Positions 7,581-16,883 of a DNA stretch of 64,000 nucleotides are shown one piece after another (the first letter of the stretch is position 1; each line of letters opens with the position of its first letter). Below the pieces are notes generated by a model. It saw only the letters and a program-made list of their open reading frames with translations, did not search any database and had not been told where the DNA came from. Both the position numbers and the translations under genes were made by a program. This stretch comes from Paractinoplanes polyasparticus (lineage in GTDB: Bacteria > Actinomycetota > Actinomycetes > Mycobacteriales > Micromonosporaceae): NCBI RefSeq assembly GCF_019710575.1, contig NZ_JAHWFK010000019.1, positions 62,001-126,000 of the forward strand. The letters run 5' to 3'.

Positions 7581-9170
7581 ATGCCTCTTGTGGACTCCGC
7601 CAATGGACTCTCCCTCCAGGCAGCACGCCTGGGCCAGGTGGTCCGCGGTGGCCGGCGCACGCTCGACGACGTCTCGCTGAGCGTGCGGGCCGGCGAGCTG
7701 GTGGCGATCATCGGGGCCAGCGGGGCCGGGAAGACCACGCTGCTCGACGCGTTGTCCGGGGTGCGGCCACCGGCCGAGGGCCAGGTGCGGTTCGGCGGGG
7801 GCGGCGGCCCGGTCGGCTATGTGCCGCAGGACGACATCATCCACCAGCAACTGCCACTGCAGAAGACGCTTCAGTACGCAGCCCGGCTGCGCCTGCCACC
7901 TGCCGACGCGCACCGCCGGGTTGCCGAGGTGCTCGACGTGCTGGGCCTGTCCGAGCGGGCCGGCACCCGCGTGGGCGACCTCAGCGGCGGCGAGCGCAAA
8001 CGGGCCAGCGTGGCGGTCGAGCTGCTGGCCCGGCCCGGAGCGTTGTTCCTGGACGAGCCGACGTCGGGCCTCGATCCGGCGGCGGCCGCGGAACTGCTCG
8101 CCGTGCTGCGCCGGCTGGCTGCCGACGGGGTGCCGGTGGTGCTGACCACGCACAACCCGGCCGACGTGGACCGCTGCGACACCGTGGTGGTGCTCGCACC
8201 CGGGGGGAGGCTGGTGTTCGCGGGCCGGCCCGCCGACGCGCCCGGCCATTTCGGCGCGGACGACGTGGCCGGCATCTACGGGCGGCTGGCCGACGCTCCG
8301 GCCTGGACTCATCCGCCCGAGCCGGTCACCGCCCCGCGCACACCGGACGCAGCGACGCACACGCCCGGCGTACTCAATCAGATAGTGCTCCTGACCCTCA
8401 GGAACGTTGCCCTGTTGCGGGCCAACCCGCTCACCCTGGCGATTCTGGCCGGGTCGCCGCTGGTCATCCTGGCCATGTTCCTGATGCTGTTCAAGGCCGG
8501 CTCGTTCGACCCGGCCCGGCCCGACCCCGCCACCACCGTGATGATCCTGTTCTGGATCGCGTTCGGCGTGTTCTTCTTCGGGCTCAGCTACGGCCTGCTG
8601 CAGATCTGCACCGAACTGGCGATCCTGCGCCGGGAAGTGTTCGCCGGCCTGCGCCGCGGACCGTACCTGGCCGCGAAGATCCTGCTGCTCATGCCGATGC
8701 TCGCCGTGGTCGACCTGCTGCTGCTCGGGGTGCTGCGCTGGCTCGACCGGCTCCCGGCGTTCGACGCCGGCCTCTACCTGACGACCCTGCTGGCGTCGGC
8801 GTGCGCGCTCACCCTCGGCCTGCTGTGCTCGGCCCTCGTGTCGGACGTGGCGCAGGTCGGGCTGCTGCTGCCCATGCTGTGTTTCCCGCAGGTGCTGTTC
8901 GTCGGCGCGATCCTGCCGGTACCGGTCATGGCGCCGGTCGGCCGGTGGATCAGCTATGCGATGTCGAATCGGTGGTCCTTCGAGGCGCTCGGGCACTCCG
9001 CCGGCGTCGAAGAGCTGTGGGCGTCCGGCGCGTCCCCGCTGGGGCCGCCGCTGCTCGCCACCTACGGCGACACGTTCAGCCGGGCCCTGTGGATCGACTG
9101 GACCATCCTGGCCGGCATGACCCTGGTGTTCACCGCCGCGACCTGGGGGGTGCTGCGCCGCCGTGTCTGA
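7581..9170 (+). CDS. ABCG-type ABC transporter, fused ATPase and ABC-2 permease
   Basis: 529 aa. The N-terminal nucleotide-binding domain has Walker A at residues 45-53 (GASGAGKTT), a Q-loop (VPQDDI), the signature LSGGERKR and Walker B with catalytic Glu (LFLDEPTSGLDP). The C-terminal half from about residue 255 has six hydrophobic segments and is an ABC-2 permease. NBD-then-TMD order in one chain is the half-transporter layout of the ABCG/White group, so it should work as a dimer and export its substrate, perhaps a lipid or hydrophobic compound. Its stop overlaps the start of the PLP enzyme by eight bases, arguing for joint function or at least co-translation. Confidence 0.88.
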   Translation: MPLVDSANGLSLQAARLGQVVRGGRRTLDDVSLSVRAGELVAIIGASGAGKTTLLDALSGVRPPAEGQVRFGGGGGPVGYVPQDDIIHQQLPLQKTLQYAARLRLPPADAHRRVAEVLDVLGLSERAGTRVGDLSGGERKRASVAVELLARPGALFLDEPTSGLDPAAAAELLAVLRRLAADGVPVVLTTHNPADVDRCDTVVVLAPGGRLVFAGRPADAPGHFGADDVAGIYGRLADAPAWTHPPEPVTAPRTPDAATHTPGVLNQIVLLTLRNVALLRANPLTLAILAGSPLVILAMFLMLFKAGSFDPARPDPATTVMILFWIAFGVFFFGLSYGLLQICTELAILRREVFAGLRRGPYLAAKILLLMPMLAVVDLLLLGVLRWLDRLPAFDAGLYLTTLLASACALTLGLLCSALVSDVAQVGLLLPMLCFPQVLFVGAILPVPVMAPVGRWISYAMSNRWSFEALGHSAGVEELWASGASPLGPPLLATYGDTFSRALWIDWTILAGMTLVFTAATWGVLRRRV

Positions 9171-10533
9171 GCAGTTCGACCAGCTCCGCGCGACCGAGTA
9201 CGCCCACCTCGACGCCGGCGGTGAGGTCTACCTCGACTACACCGGCGCCGGGGTGTACTCGCAGTCGCAGCTGCGGCATCACCACGAACGGCTGGCCGCC
9301 CGCGCGTACGGCAATCCGCACTCGGAGAACCCCGCGTCGGCCGCGTCCACCGCCCTGGTCGAGCAGGCCCGCGGCGACGTGCTGCGGTTCCTCAACGCCG
9401 ACCCGGCCGAATACGCGGCGATCTTCACCGCCAACGCGTCGGGGGCGTGCCGGCTGGTGGGCGAGGCCTACCCGTTCGGCCGCGGCCGCGACCTGGTGAT
9501 GACCTTCGACAACCACAACTCGGTGAACGGGATCCGCGAGTTCGCCCGCCGCGCCGGGGCCCGCCGCCGCTATGTGCCGCTGACAGCGCCGTCACTGCGT
9601 ATCGCCGACGACGACGTGCGCACAGCGCTCCGGCGGCGGCGAGGACTGTTCGCGTTCCCGGCGCAGAGCAACTTCACCGGGGTGCAGCATCCCCTCGACT
9701 GGGTCGGCCGGGCCCACGACGCCGGCTACGACGTGCTGCTCGACGTGGCCGCGTTCCTGCCGACCAACCCGCTCGACCTCAGCACCGTGAAACCCGACTT
9801 CGTGCCGATCAGCTGGTACAAGGTGATGGGCTTCCCCACCGGCGTCGGCTGCCTGGTGGCCCGGCGCGACGCCCTGGCGAGACTGCGGCGGCCCTGGTTC
9901 GCCGGCGGCACGATCGCCGCGGTCAGCGTGGGCTCGGAATGGCACCAGCTGGCCCCGGACGAGACCGCCTTCGAGGACGGCACCCTCAACTTCCTCGACA
10001 TCCCGGACGTCTCGTACGGCCTGCAGTGGCTCACCCGCATCGGGCGCGAAGCGGTGCGCTCGCAGGTGGCGGCTCTGACCGGCGATCTGCTGGCCGGGCT
10101 GTCGCCGCTGACCCACGGCAACGGACGGCCGCTCGTGCGCCTGTACGGGCCGCCCGACACCGCCGGGCGGGGCGGGACCGTCGCGTTCAACCTGCTCGAC
10201 CCGGACGGCGTGGTGGTGGACGAGCGCCTGGTCGCCGCCGAAGCCCTGGCCGAGGGCCTGTCCCTGCGAACCGGCTGCTTCTGCAACCCCGGCGCCGGCG
10301 AAGGCGCGTTCGAGATCGGGCGGCGGGTGCTGCGCGGAATGCGCGGCTGGGGTGTACGCACGGTGGACGACTACCTGAAAGTGATGGGCGTGCCGACCGG
10401 CGGCGCGATCCGCGTGTCGTTCGGAGTGGCCTCCACAACCAGAGACGTGACACGGCTGCTGGAGTTCGTGGCAAAAACCTACCTCGACCGGACCGCGTCG
10501 GCGGAAGGCCTCGCCCCACGCCTGCGGTGCTGA
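9163..10533 (+). CDS. Class V aminotransferase, molybdenum-cofactor-sulfurase-like
   Basis: 456 aa from GTG 9163. The sequence follows the NifS-like domain of eukaryotic Mo-cofactor sulfurases: YLDYTGAG, YGNPHSENPAS, IFTANASGA, the PLP-binding Lys220 in SWYKVMGFPTG, Asp194 in LDVAAF and a probable persulfide Cys in RTGCFCNPGAGE. It probably moves sulfur (or selenium) from cysteine to an acceptor. The C-terminal MOSC domain of true Mo-cofactor sulfurases is missing, so the acceptor may differ. Coupled to the ABC exporter by an eight-base overlap; why a desulfurase-like enzyme travels with an ABCG exporter is not clear. Confidence 0.8.
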   Translation: MSEQFDQLRATEYAHLDAGGEVYLDYTGAGVYSQSQLRHHHERLAARAYGNPHSENPASAASTALVEQARGDVLRFLNADPAEYAAIFTANASGACRLVGEAYPFGRGRDLVMTFDNHNSVNGIREFARRAGARRRYVPLTAPSLRIADDDVRTALRRRRGLFAFPAQSNFTGVQHPLDWVGRAHDAGYDVLLDVAAFLPTNPLDLSTVKPDFVPISWYKVMGFPTGVGCLVARRDALARLRRPWFAGGTIAAVSVGSEWHQLAPDETAFEDGTLNFLDIPDVSYGLQWLTRIGREAVRSQVAALTGDLLAGLSPLTHGNGRPLVRLYGPPDTAGRGGTVAFNLLDPDGVVVDERLVAAEALAEGLSLRTGCFCNPGAGEGAFEIGRRVLRGMRGWGVRTVDDYLKVMGVPTGGAIRVSFGVASTTRDVTRLLEFVAKTYLDRTASAEGLAPRLRC

Positions 10534-10579
10534 CCTCCACGATCCCTACCGTGTGTTTCGATCCGGTGCTCGGACGTGC

Positions 10580-11959
10580 CTAGAGGTTCTTCAGCATCTG
10601 CTCCTGGACGAGTCCGTTCGCCATCAGCAGCGCGTTTGCCACCGCTTCGATCTGGTCGCCGCCCATCGGCAGGATGACGCCCTCCGCGGACGTGCCGGTC
10701 GCGGCGAGTGTCTCGATGCCGAGACGCGGTGGCACGTTCGTTCCGACGAAAACACGTGTGAGCGGGACTTCGGGGTCGGCCAGAAGCGTGAGCTGAACGT
10801 TGTCGAACTCGATGATGCCCGTGCGGGACCGCTCGATGTCGCTGAGCATCTGGTCCACGACCCGCGCCGTTGCCAGGTCGGTCGACTTCACCTGGGTGGC
10901 CAGCACGACGACGGCCTCGCCGCCCCGTCCGTCGGCGGACAGTCGGCGGACGATGATCGCGTCGTCGTAGAACTGGGCCAGTTGCCCCCGGCCGCCGGCC
11001 GGCGCGCGAACCTGGGTGCGGCGGGTGACGACCTCCCATCCGCCGCCCGAAGCCGCGTTCAGCCGCTTCGCCACCTCCTGGGCGTCGTTGAGCGCCTGGG
11101 CGTACACGGCGCGGTAGGCCCGGGTGGACATGGTGAGCATCTCCGCAAGCAGGCCCTGGAGTCGCCAGCGGAGCCCTCGGGCCTGTTCCAGTGTCTCGAC
11201 CGCCTTCATACCAGCCACCAGCTTTCCCACGGTGAACCAGTGATCGGCGTTGGCCCGGACGGCATCCCCCATGCAGGCCACGGCAAGTCGCTCCGGGTGG
11301 CCCGGCGCCAGACTGTCGATGTAGGTGTCGAGCGCCAGCAAGGCCTTGGCGCCGTCACCGCTGGGCGTGACGGCTTCGATACGGCGGATCACTCCGTTGA
11401 GCCGGTCGCGGAACTGCTTGGTCCGGCTCGGTGAGATCCGCTTGCCGACGGCAGCCACCAAAGCTGCGGCAGCGCCCCGCAGGACGGGGGTATCGCCGGT
11501 CGTGCAGGCGTCCCGGAACGCCACGAGCGCTGTCCGGACCGTTTCGTCCCGCTCGGCCAGCTCGAACAGACGATCCCACCAGTTCGGCCGGAGATCGCCG
11601 GACGCCAGTCGCCCGGCGCGCGTACGGATGCCGTGGAGGATTTCGTCGACCTCGCGCCTCGCCCGGGTCAGATCGGAGCCGCGCACCTTCGTCGCCCGTA
11701 GTGCGTCACCGAGGTCCTGTGCGCGCTGTCTGACGATCAGCCGTGCCGCGTCGTCGCCGGTCGCGACCAGCCGCTCGTGGGCCTGACCGAACAGATCCAG
11801 CGCGACCGCCACCGCTCCGTCCTGGGCGGCCACCCGGCCGAGGGCGTTCTCTGCCCGGCCGAACAGCATGCGGTTGCGGGTCACCCGGCCCAGCGCCATC
11901 CGGATGAACGAGTCCTCGATGGCCTCCTCGAACGCCCGCGTCGCGCTGCCCGCGTTCAC
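10580..11959 (-). CDS. Unknown 459-aa protein, third gene of three-gene operon
   Basis: No family recognised. The first 320 residues look all-alpha, with many charged helices and few strands. The last 140 residues are different: a strand-rich region with FYDDAIIV, then AVVVLATQVKS, and a glycine-rich LPMGGDQIEAVANAL end. The Asp followed about 20 residues later by a QxK pair is faintly like a PD-(D/E)xK nuclease core, which is speculation. Its ATG overlaps the stop of the 478-aa gene by four bases, so it is translationally coupled to it. It has no signal peptide or membrane helix, so it is probably cytoplasmic. It is convergent with the PLP enzyme gene. Confidence 0.7.
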   Translation of the reverse strand: MNAGSATRAFEEAIEDSFIRMALGRVTRNRMLFGRAENALGRVAAQDGAVAVALDLFGQAHERLVATGDDAARLIVRQRAQDLGDALRATKVRGSDLTRARREVDEILHGIRTRAGRLASGDLRPNWWDRLFELAERDETVRTALVAFRDACTTGDTPVLRGAAAALVAAVGKRISPSRTKQFRDRLNGVIRRIEAVTPSGDGAKALLALDTYIDSLAPGHPERLAVACMGDAVRANADHWFTVGKLVAGMKAVETLEQARGLRWRLQGLLAEMLTMSTRAYRAVYAQALNDAQEVAKRLNAASGGGWEVVTRRTQVRAPAGGRGQLAQFYDDAIIVRRLSADGRGGEAVVVLATQVKSTDLATARVVDQMLSDIERSRTGIIEFDNVQLTLLADPEVPLTRVFVGTNVPPRLGIETLAATGTSAEGVILPMGGDQIEAVANALLMANGLVQEQMLKNL

Positions 11960-13392
11960 GGCTCGGCCGGTGTCTCTGACGGTGGCCCGGGTTCCACCGC
12001 GGGCGCCCAGACGTGCATCGCGACCGGGACGAGGCCGGCCGCGACGGCGACGCCACCCTGCAGCGGGACGATGAGGACGGCGGCGAGGTTGGCGGCCACC
12101 TCGTTGCCGGACGGCGGGCCGCCCAGGGCTTTGCGCTGATCAAGGATCGCGTAGTACTCGTCCAGGCGGTCGCGGTACCGCTCGATGCTCCGGTAGAGGT
12201 CGTAGCCCGTCAGCATCAGGTCCACGGCGACCCCCACCGGCGGCGCGGCGACATAGGCGGCGGTCAGCAGGACGAAGCTGCCGGCGGTGTACGCCCAGGC
12301 TGCGGCGGACGAACCACCGGCACCCGAGATCACCTGTCCGACGGCGGCCGCTTCCGGGGTCGACCGTACCCAGCCGAGCTCCTCCGTCGCCTGCTGCAAG
12401 ATCGGCGCGAACCGCCACGGCCCGGCGGTGTCGGCGTCGTCGAGTTGCTCGCTGACCTGACGGATCGGGTCCGGCCCGGTGGCGTCGCGGGCCGGTGTCG
12501 CGTACGTCCGATCGTGCTCCTTCCAGGAGCTGTCCCAGCACCTCAGCAGGGCGGTCCGGATCCGGTCGAGCAGATTGCGGTCGGTGCCGCCCGCGGTGAA
12601 GCGGTCTCTCCTCGGCTCCGGATCCGACAGATTGAGCCAGGGCAGCAGCGGCGAGTCGCTCGCGGCCCGGGCCACATAGCGCTGGAGCGCGGCGGTCTGC
12701 TGAGCAAGCTCCCGCTGCTGGGCGTCGAACTCGGCTCGGTTCGCCGGCGAGCGGCGCATCCACCGGTCCTCGACCTCCTCGATGTCGATCCGGCGGCGGG
12801 CCACTTCAACGAGGAAGACGCGGACCTCGCGGGCCCGGCGAACCGCCAGTCCGGCGCCGTCGAGCCGCAACTCCCGGTCGTCCGGCGAGGTCTTCGGCAC
12901 TCCGGTGAGATAGCGGTGGCATTCCCTGAGCACTTCCACCCGGCTGTCGCGGAGACGGGCCCGGGTCAGGCCCGCGGCCCGGTCCTCGGCCCGTATCAGC
13001 CATGTCCGTACGCGGGCGTCGAAGCGCTCCACCTCGTCGTCCCACAGGTCAGCGACGGCGGCCTCGGGGTCGAGCACCGCGTCCACCGAACCCATCGCGG
13101 TGATCCGGGCGCCGGTCAAGGGCAGGTGCGCCGGGCCGGGCCGGACAGCGCGGTCAGCGTTGCCACGCAGGGCGGCGCCGACCACCAGCAGGCCCCCGTA
13201 TCCCTGCAGCATGTGGACCGTGGCAACGAGTTCCGCGGTCCGGTCGCGGTCGGTGGTCACCTCGAGTGCGCCACCCTGGAACGGGATCACGGACCGGGCC
13301 GGCGCCGGGCGTGCCCCGCCACCGGTCGGTGTCGCGGCCCTCGGCGCGGTTTCGGCCCGGGGCGGCGCCACGGCCGCCAGCAATCGGATCAT
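11956..13392 (-). CDS. Unknown 478-aa protein with C-terminal hydrophobic segments, second gene of operon
   Basis: No family recognised. An early region with PFQGGALEVTTD and LVVGAALRG could be a small beta domain. A long helical part follows (about residues 110-300). Two hydrophobic stretches lie at about 363-395 (AGSFVLLTAAYVAAPPVGVA) and 435-460, separated by a charged helix (YRSIERYRDRLDEYYAIL). This hairpin-like arrangement is seen in some membrane-inserting effectors and toxins, but that reading is speculative. There is no N-terminal signal peptide. Coupled at both ends: its ATG overlaps the stop of the 1030-aa gene and its stop overlaps the 459-aa gene start. Confidence 0.7.
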   Translation of the reverse strand: MIRLLAAVAPPRAETAPRAATPTGGGARPAPARSVIPFQGGALEVTTDRDRTAELVATVHMLQGYGGLLVVGAALRGNADRAVRPGPAHLPLTGARITAMGSVDAVLDPEAAVADLWDDEVERFDARVRTWLIRAEDRAAGLTRARLRDSRVEVLRECHRYLTGVPKTSPDDRELRLDGAGLAVRRAREVRVFLVEVARRRIDIEEVEDRWMRRSPANRAEFDAQQRELAQQTAALQRYVARAASDSPLLPWLNLSDPEPRRDRFTAGGTDRNLLDRIRTALLRCWDSSWKEHDRTYATPARDATGPDPIRQVSEQLDDADTAGPWRFAPILQQATEELGWVRSTPEAAAVGQVISGAGGSSAAAWAYTAGSFVLLTAAYVAAPPVGVAVDLMLTGYDLYRSIERYRDRLDEYYAILDQRKALGGPPSGNEVAANLAAVLIVPLQGGVAVAAGLVPVAMHVWAPAVEPGPPSETPAEP

Positions 13393-16300
13393 TCGTCCCG
13401 CGGCTCCTGCACGAGGCTGATCCGTAACGTCGGCGCCGCCTCCTGATCCGGGTCGGAAGTGTCGTCCTGGTCCAGTAGCGCCTTGCGGCGGGCGGCCTCA
13501 AGTTCCCGGATCCGTGCCTCCGCCAGCGCCAGTCGCGCCTGGGCCTCCCGCTGCTGCTCGGTGTGTTCCTCGCACCCGGAGCAGTCTCCCAGCCAGGATT
13601 CGACGCTGATGCCGGGCGTGGGGAGCACGACGTGGTCGGTCGCGATCTGTCCGCCCGCCTCCAGCGCCTCCTCGGCCGCCTTCTCCATCCGGTCGGAGAG
13701 GTTCGTGACGACCTTCGCGATCGTGGTCTCGGCGACCGGGGTCAGCGGAATCGCCAGGTTCGGGCCGTCACAGGCGACGACGTGCGGCTCGAACGTGCCG
13801 ACCCGTAGCGCCGGCGCCAGGTCGACGATCCGCTGCAGCTGCTCGCTCGGCGGCATGCCTTGGAAGAGCACGAACCGGTAGTAGTCGAGGTGCTCGTTGA
13901 GGTGGGCGAGGAGCGCCTCGCGCCGTTCGAACGCGGACCCGACGACCTCGGCTCCGAACTTCATCTCGAGCCGGTCGGCGACCGTCGCCTTCTGCTGTTC
14001 GTTGTTCGCCCGCTCCAGCGCCGCCTGGGCCTGCTCGAGGCCGGCTCCTTCGGACTCTTTCGACTCCCACTCGCGGAACTTGTCCCGCAGGGCCGCCAGT
14101 AGTCCGGGGATACCGCCGTCGACGACGTTGTAGCAGCCACTGTCCTTCAGGCGCGGGTACCACCACCACCACGGTCCGCCGAGCGCGCCGGACGACGCGG
14201 CGAACAGCCCGGCGTCTTCCTTCTCCTTCTCAGACAGCGATCCGAGCTCGCCCAGCGCCGGGAAGCCTCCCGGCGGCGGGGCCGCCGCGACGAGCCGCCG
14301 TGCATTTTTGGCACCGGGAGACGCGGTCGAGAGCAGGTCGGTCAGCGTGGCGATCAGCCCGTCGCCGTACTTGGTCCTGACCAGGCGCATCCACAGCCAG
14401 CGACCGGCGTCTGTCACCTCCGTAGCAGGGGGAGGGATCTTCCAGTTGCCGATCGACTTGTAGGCCGGCGTGGCGTCGGCGCCTGGGAACGGCGCGAATC
14501 GCTTCTTCAGGTCGGTGAGGATGGCCTGCAATGGCTTGATGTGCGGGTTCGGCGGCTTGTCCTCCTTGACGTCCTCGTTGACGGTCCGTTGCCGTTCCTG
14601 GTCGAGCTCGGCCTTGGCGTCGGTCGCCAGGCGCTTGATCTCGTCCTCCGCGTATTGGTAGGCGGCCAGGAGCCGACAGGCCTCGAAGCCCTCCACCAGG
14701 CCGGCGTCGAGCAGACCCGCTCGCAGTGTGGCCTCGTGGGCGCGGACGGTGAGGCCGTCGAACCGCCGAGTCGGCTCGGGGTTGGGGACCAACACGACGA
14801 GCCGGACGGCCGCCCGGTTGAAGACCACGTCGATCTCGTAGTGGGCGAGAACCTCATGGAAGTTGAGGGTCAGCGTGTGGCAGACATTGGGGTTGCGGAT
14901 CTGCCGGACCACCTCGTTCATCGAGGTCCGCTCGACCGACTCGGTGATCCGGGTAACCCGGCGCGAGGTCACCCGCGTCGCGGCGCGGGTCACCGACTCC
15001 CGCATCCGTTGCGAGGAGTTGCGCGCGGTGATGGCCAGACCGGCGTCGTTGGTGACGCCGCCGTCGGCGTGGACGGTGATCGAGGCGACCCCGGGCGAGT
15101 ACGAGGCGTCGAGCGACGCGTTCGCCTGGGCGTGGAAGTCGTTGCTCTGCACGATCTCCCGGAAGACATCCTCGGTGTCGCGGGTCGTCGACGTGTAGTC
15201 GAAGGTCTGCTCGGTCTCAGTCTCTGCGAGCTGGTCGAGCGACTTGGCCCGGCGTTCCCAGCTGGCCACCGTGATTCGGGTGTCCTCCCCGGGCGCGAGG
15301 GCCAGCGAGGACAGGAGGTTCCCGCGGGTGAACCCGGTCAGCTTCCACGTCTGCTTCCACGGCAGCAGGATGGCGATCGGCAGGCCGGCCTTGGAGAACT
15401 GCGGCGCGTCTGCCGGCTTCGGGTCGGTCGCCGTGGTGCCGCCGCCGGCGCCGGTCACCTTGCCGTCGAAGTTCTGAAGGTGCCCCCAGTCACGCCGCAC
15501 CCTGCTCAGGTCCCAGCGGAGATCGCCGAGCGGGACGTACGCAGGACCGAGATTCACCGGGGGCGGCCAGTCGGGATCGGGCTTCCATTCCTTCTGGGTG
15601 GAGATCCGGACCCCCGTGCCGTTCAGCACGAAGGCCCAGTTCCCCTCGGTGCGCAGCATCCGCACCGCGTCGCCGTCCAGTGGGACCCGCACCATGCTGC
15701 CGTCCTTGGCCGGGATCACCGGAGCGGCCAGGAACTCGGCGAGGTCCGCCACCACGAATGACTTCGCCGCGGGCGTGGTGACGCCCTGCCCGCCCTCAAG
15801 CTGGACGGTGACGATGCCACCGGAGTTGTTCGGGGCCCGTGCCTCGCCCGTCTCTATGAGCGAGCGGATGGCAGGCTCGGTGAAATGCACCGTCCCGTCC
15901 GGCCCCTCGAAGTCACGAGCCGCGAGCAGCTGGTCGAGCCGCTCGGCGGAAATCTGCATTGTCTGTGCCTCGGCCTGCAGCCGGACCACAGTCGGGCCAC
16001 CCTCGTCCCGGTGGGCGACGGCCAGCACCGGCTCTCCGGCGCGGAGCGCCGCAACGCTGTCCGGGCCCAGCCCGACAAGCGCCGGCCTACCGTCGAGATC
16101 GACAGTGCCCTCGGCGATGACCCGCTCCGCGTCGGTGACGCGGAGCGTACGAGCCTCGCCGGCGAGCGCCCTCTCGAAGTCCGGCGACTCCCACATCCCG
16201 ATCGGGGTGGCGGCGACCCGGCCGGAGGCCCCTGTGGCCCGCAGTGCCGGCGCACCGCTGGTCGTGGCGGGCCGCGGCTCGACGACGTCGCCGTCCGCGT

Positions 16301-16481
16301 TGAGCACGATCGGCGTGACGGTGATCTTGCCGTCCGCGCCCCTACGCTCGTCGTAGAGCCGGATGAACTGCCCGAACCGGAACTCTCGGGTGACACCCCA
16401 GATGGGCAGGTTCTGCCGGCAGTTGTCAGAGGTGAGGACCGGGACGACGGTCTCTCCCGGTGCTTGCCCGCCAGATGACAT
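13389..16481 (-). CDS. Unknown 1030-aa multidomain protein, first gene of operon
   Basis: No family recognised, though the frame is clearly coding. It shows a strand-rich N-terminal third with regularly spaced Thr/Val and SVAALRAGEPVLAV. A middle region (about 370-570) contains KLTGFTRGNLLSSLALAPGE, then a Ser/Thr/Arg-rich helical stretch (ESVTRAATRVTSRRVTRITE) and CHTLTLNFHEVLAHYEID. Next comes a proline-rich linker, a tryptophan run (GGPWWWWYPRL), and a C-terminal coiled coil. Near the end is a CSGCEEH pair of cysteines. No signal peptide or membrane helix is seen. Size and mixture suggest a structural or scaffold protein, as inference. An AT-richer 400-base gap upstream probably holds its promoter. 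Confidence 0.75.
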   Translation of the reverse strand: MSSGGQAPGETVVPVLTSDNCRQNLPIWGVTREFRFGQFIRLYDERRGADGKITVTPIVLNADGDVVEPRPATTSGAPALRATGASGRVAATPIGMWESPDFERALAGEARTLRVTDAERVIAEGTVDLDGRPALVGLGPDSVAALRAGEPVLAVAHRDEGGPTVVRLQAEAQTMQISAERLDQLLAARDFEGPDGTVHFTEPAIRSLIETGEARAPNNSGGIVTVQLEGGQGVTTPAAKSFVVADLAEFLAAPVIPAKDGSMVRVPLDGDAVRMLRTEGNWAFVLNGTGVRISTQKEWKPDPDWPPPVNLGPAYVPLGDLRWDLSRVRRDWGHLQNFDGKVTGAGGGTTATDPKPADAPQFSKAGLPIAILLPWKQTWKLTGFTRGNLLSSLALAPGEDTRITVASWERRAKSLDQLAETETEQTFDYTSTTRDTEDVFREIVQSNDFHAQANASLDASYSPGVASITVHADGGVTNDAGLAITARNSSQRMRESVTRAATRVTSRRVTRITESVERTSMNEVVRQIRNPNVCHTLTLNFHEVLAHYEIDVVFNRAAVRLVVLVPNPEPTRRFDGLTVRAHEATLRAGLLDAGLVEGFEACRLLAAYQYAEDEIKRLATDAKAELDQERQRTVNEDVKEDKPPNPHIKPLQAILTDLKKRFAPFPGADATPAYKSIGNWKIPPPATEVTDAGRWLWMRLVRTKYGDGLIATLTDLLSTASPGAKNARRLVAAAPPPGGFPALGELGSLSEKEKEDAGLFAASSGALGGPWWWWYPRLKDSGCYNVVDGGIPGLLAALRDKFREWESKESEGAGLEQAQAALERANNEQQKATVADRLEMKFGAEVVGSAFERREALLAHLNEHLDYYRFVLFQGMPPSEQLQRIVDLAPALRVGTFEPHVVACDGPNLAIPLTPVAETTIAKVVTNLSDRMEKAAEEALEAGGQIATDHVVLPTPGISVESWLGDCSGCEEHTEQQREAQARLALAEARIRELEAARRKALLDQDDTSDPDQEAAPTLRISLVQEPRDE

Positions 16482-16883
16482 GAAGTCAGCATCCCGGGTA
16501 CGCGGTGATGTCAGAGGAGCCCATCGTTGATCTGACAGTTACTCCACGGCTCGGCTCCGGGCAGGCAGCCGATGATCTGCTGGCACCCCACGCCCACAGT
16601 GCGCTGGGCAGACCTTGCGACAGTCCGAAGAGGGCACAGCCCGTTACAACATAGCAGTGATTATGGTGTCTTCGACTTTGCGGCGTGTCTCGATTAGTGG
16701 ATTGCCGTTATTTGTAATCCAGTAATTTGCCAACGTTCCGGATGGCGAGCGTCGTGATCGGAAAAAGCGAGAAATCTTGAGAGAGTGCGTTCAGGAGAAG
16801 CCCAACCAAGGCGCACCGGCCGCACTGATCTGGCGTCGGGCGGAGCGGTCGATCGTCCCCAATGGACTGGTAGCGTCCCGGGC
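16482..16883. other. Divergent intergenic region, AT-richer, possible minus-strand mini-ORF
   Basis: This gap separates the 1030-aa operon from the secreted protein gene and must hold both promoters. The stretch 16640-16790 is clearly more AT-rich than the surroundings. On the minus strand a short frame from GTG 16597 to TGA 16511 ends GCQQIIGCLPGAEPWSNC then QINDGLL. It has three cysteines and ends 29 bases before the 1030-aa start, but I see no ribosome-binding site for it. No strong palindrome or terminator was found. Confidence 0.4.
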
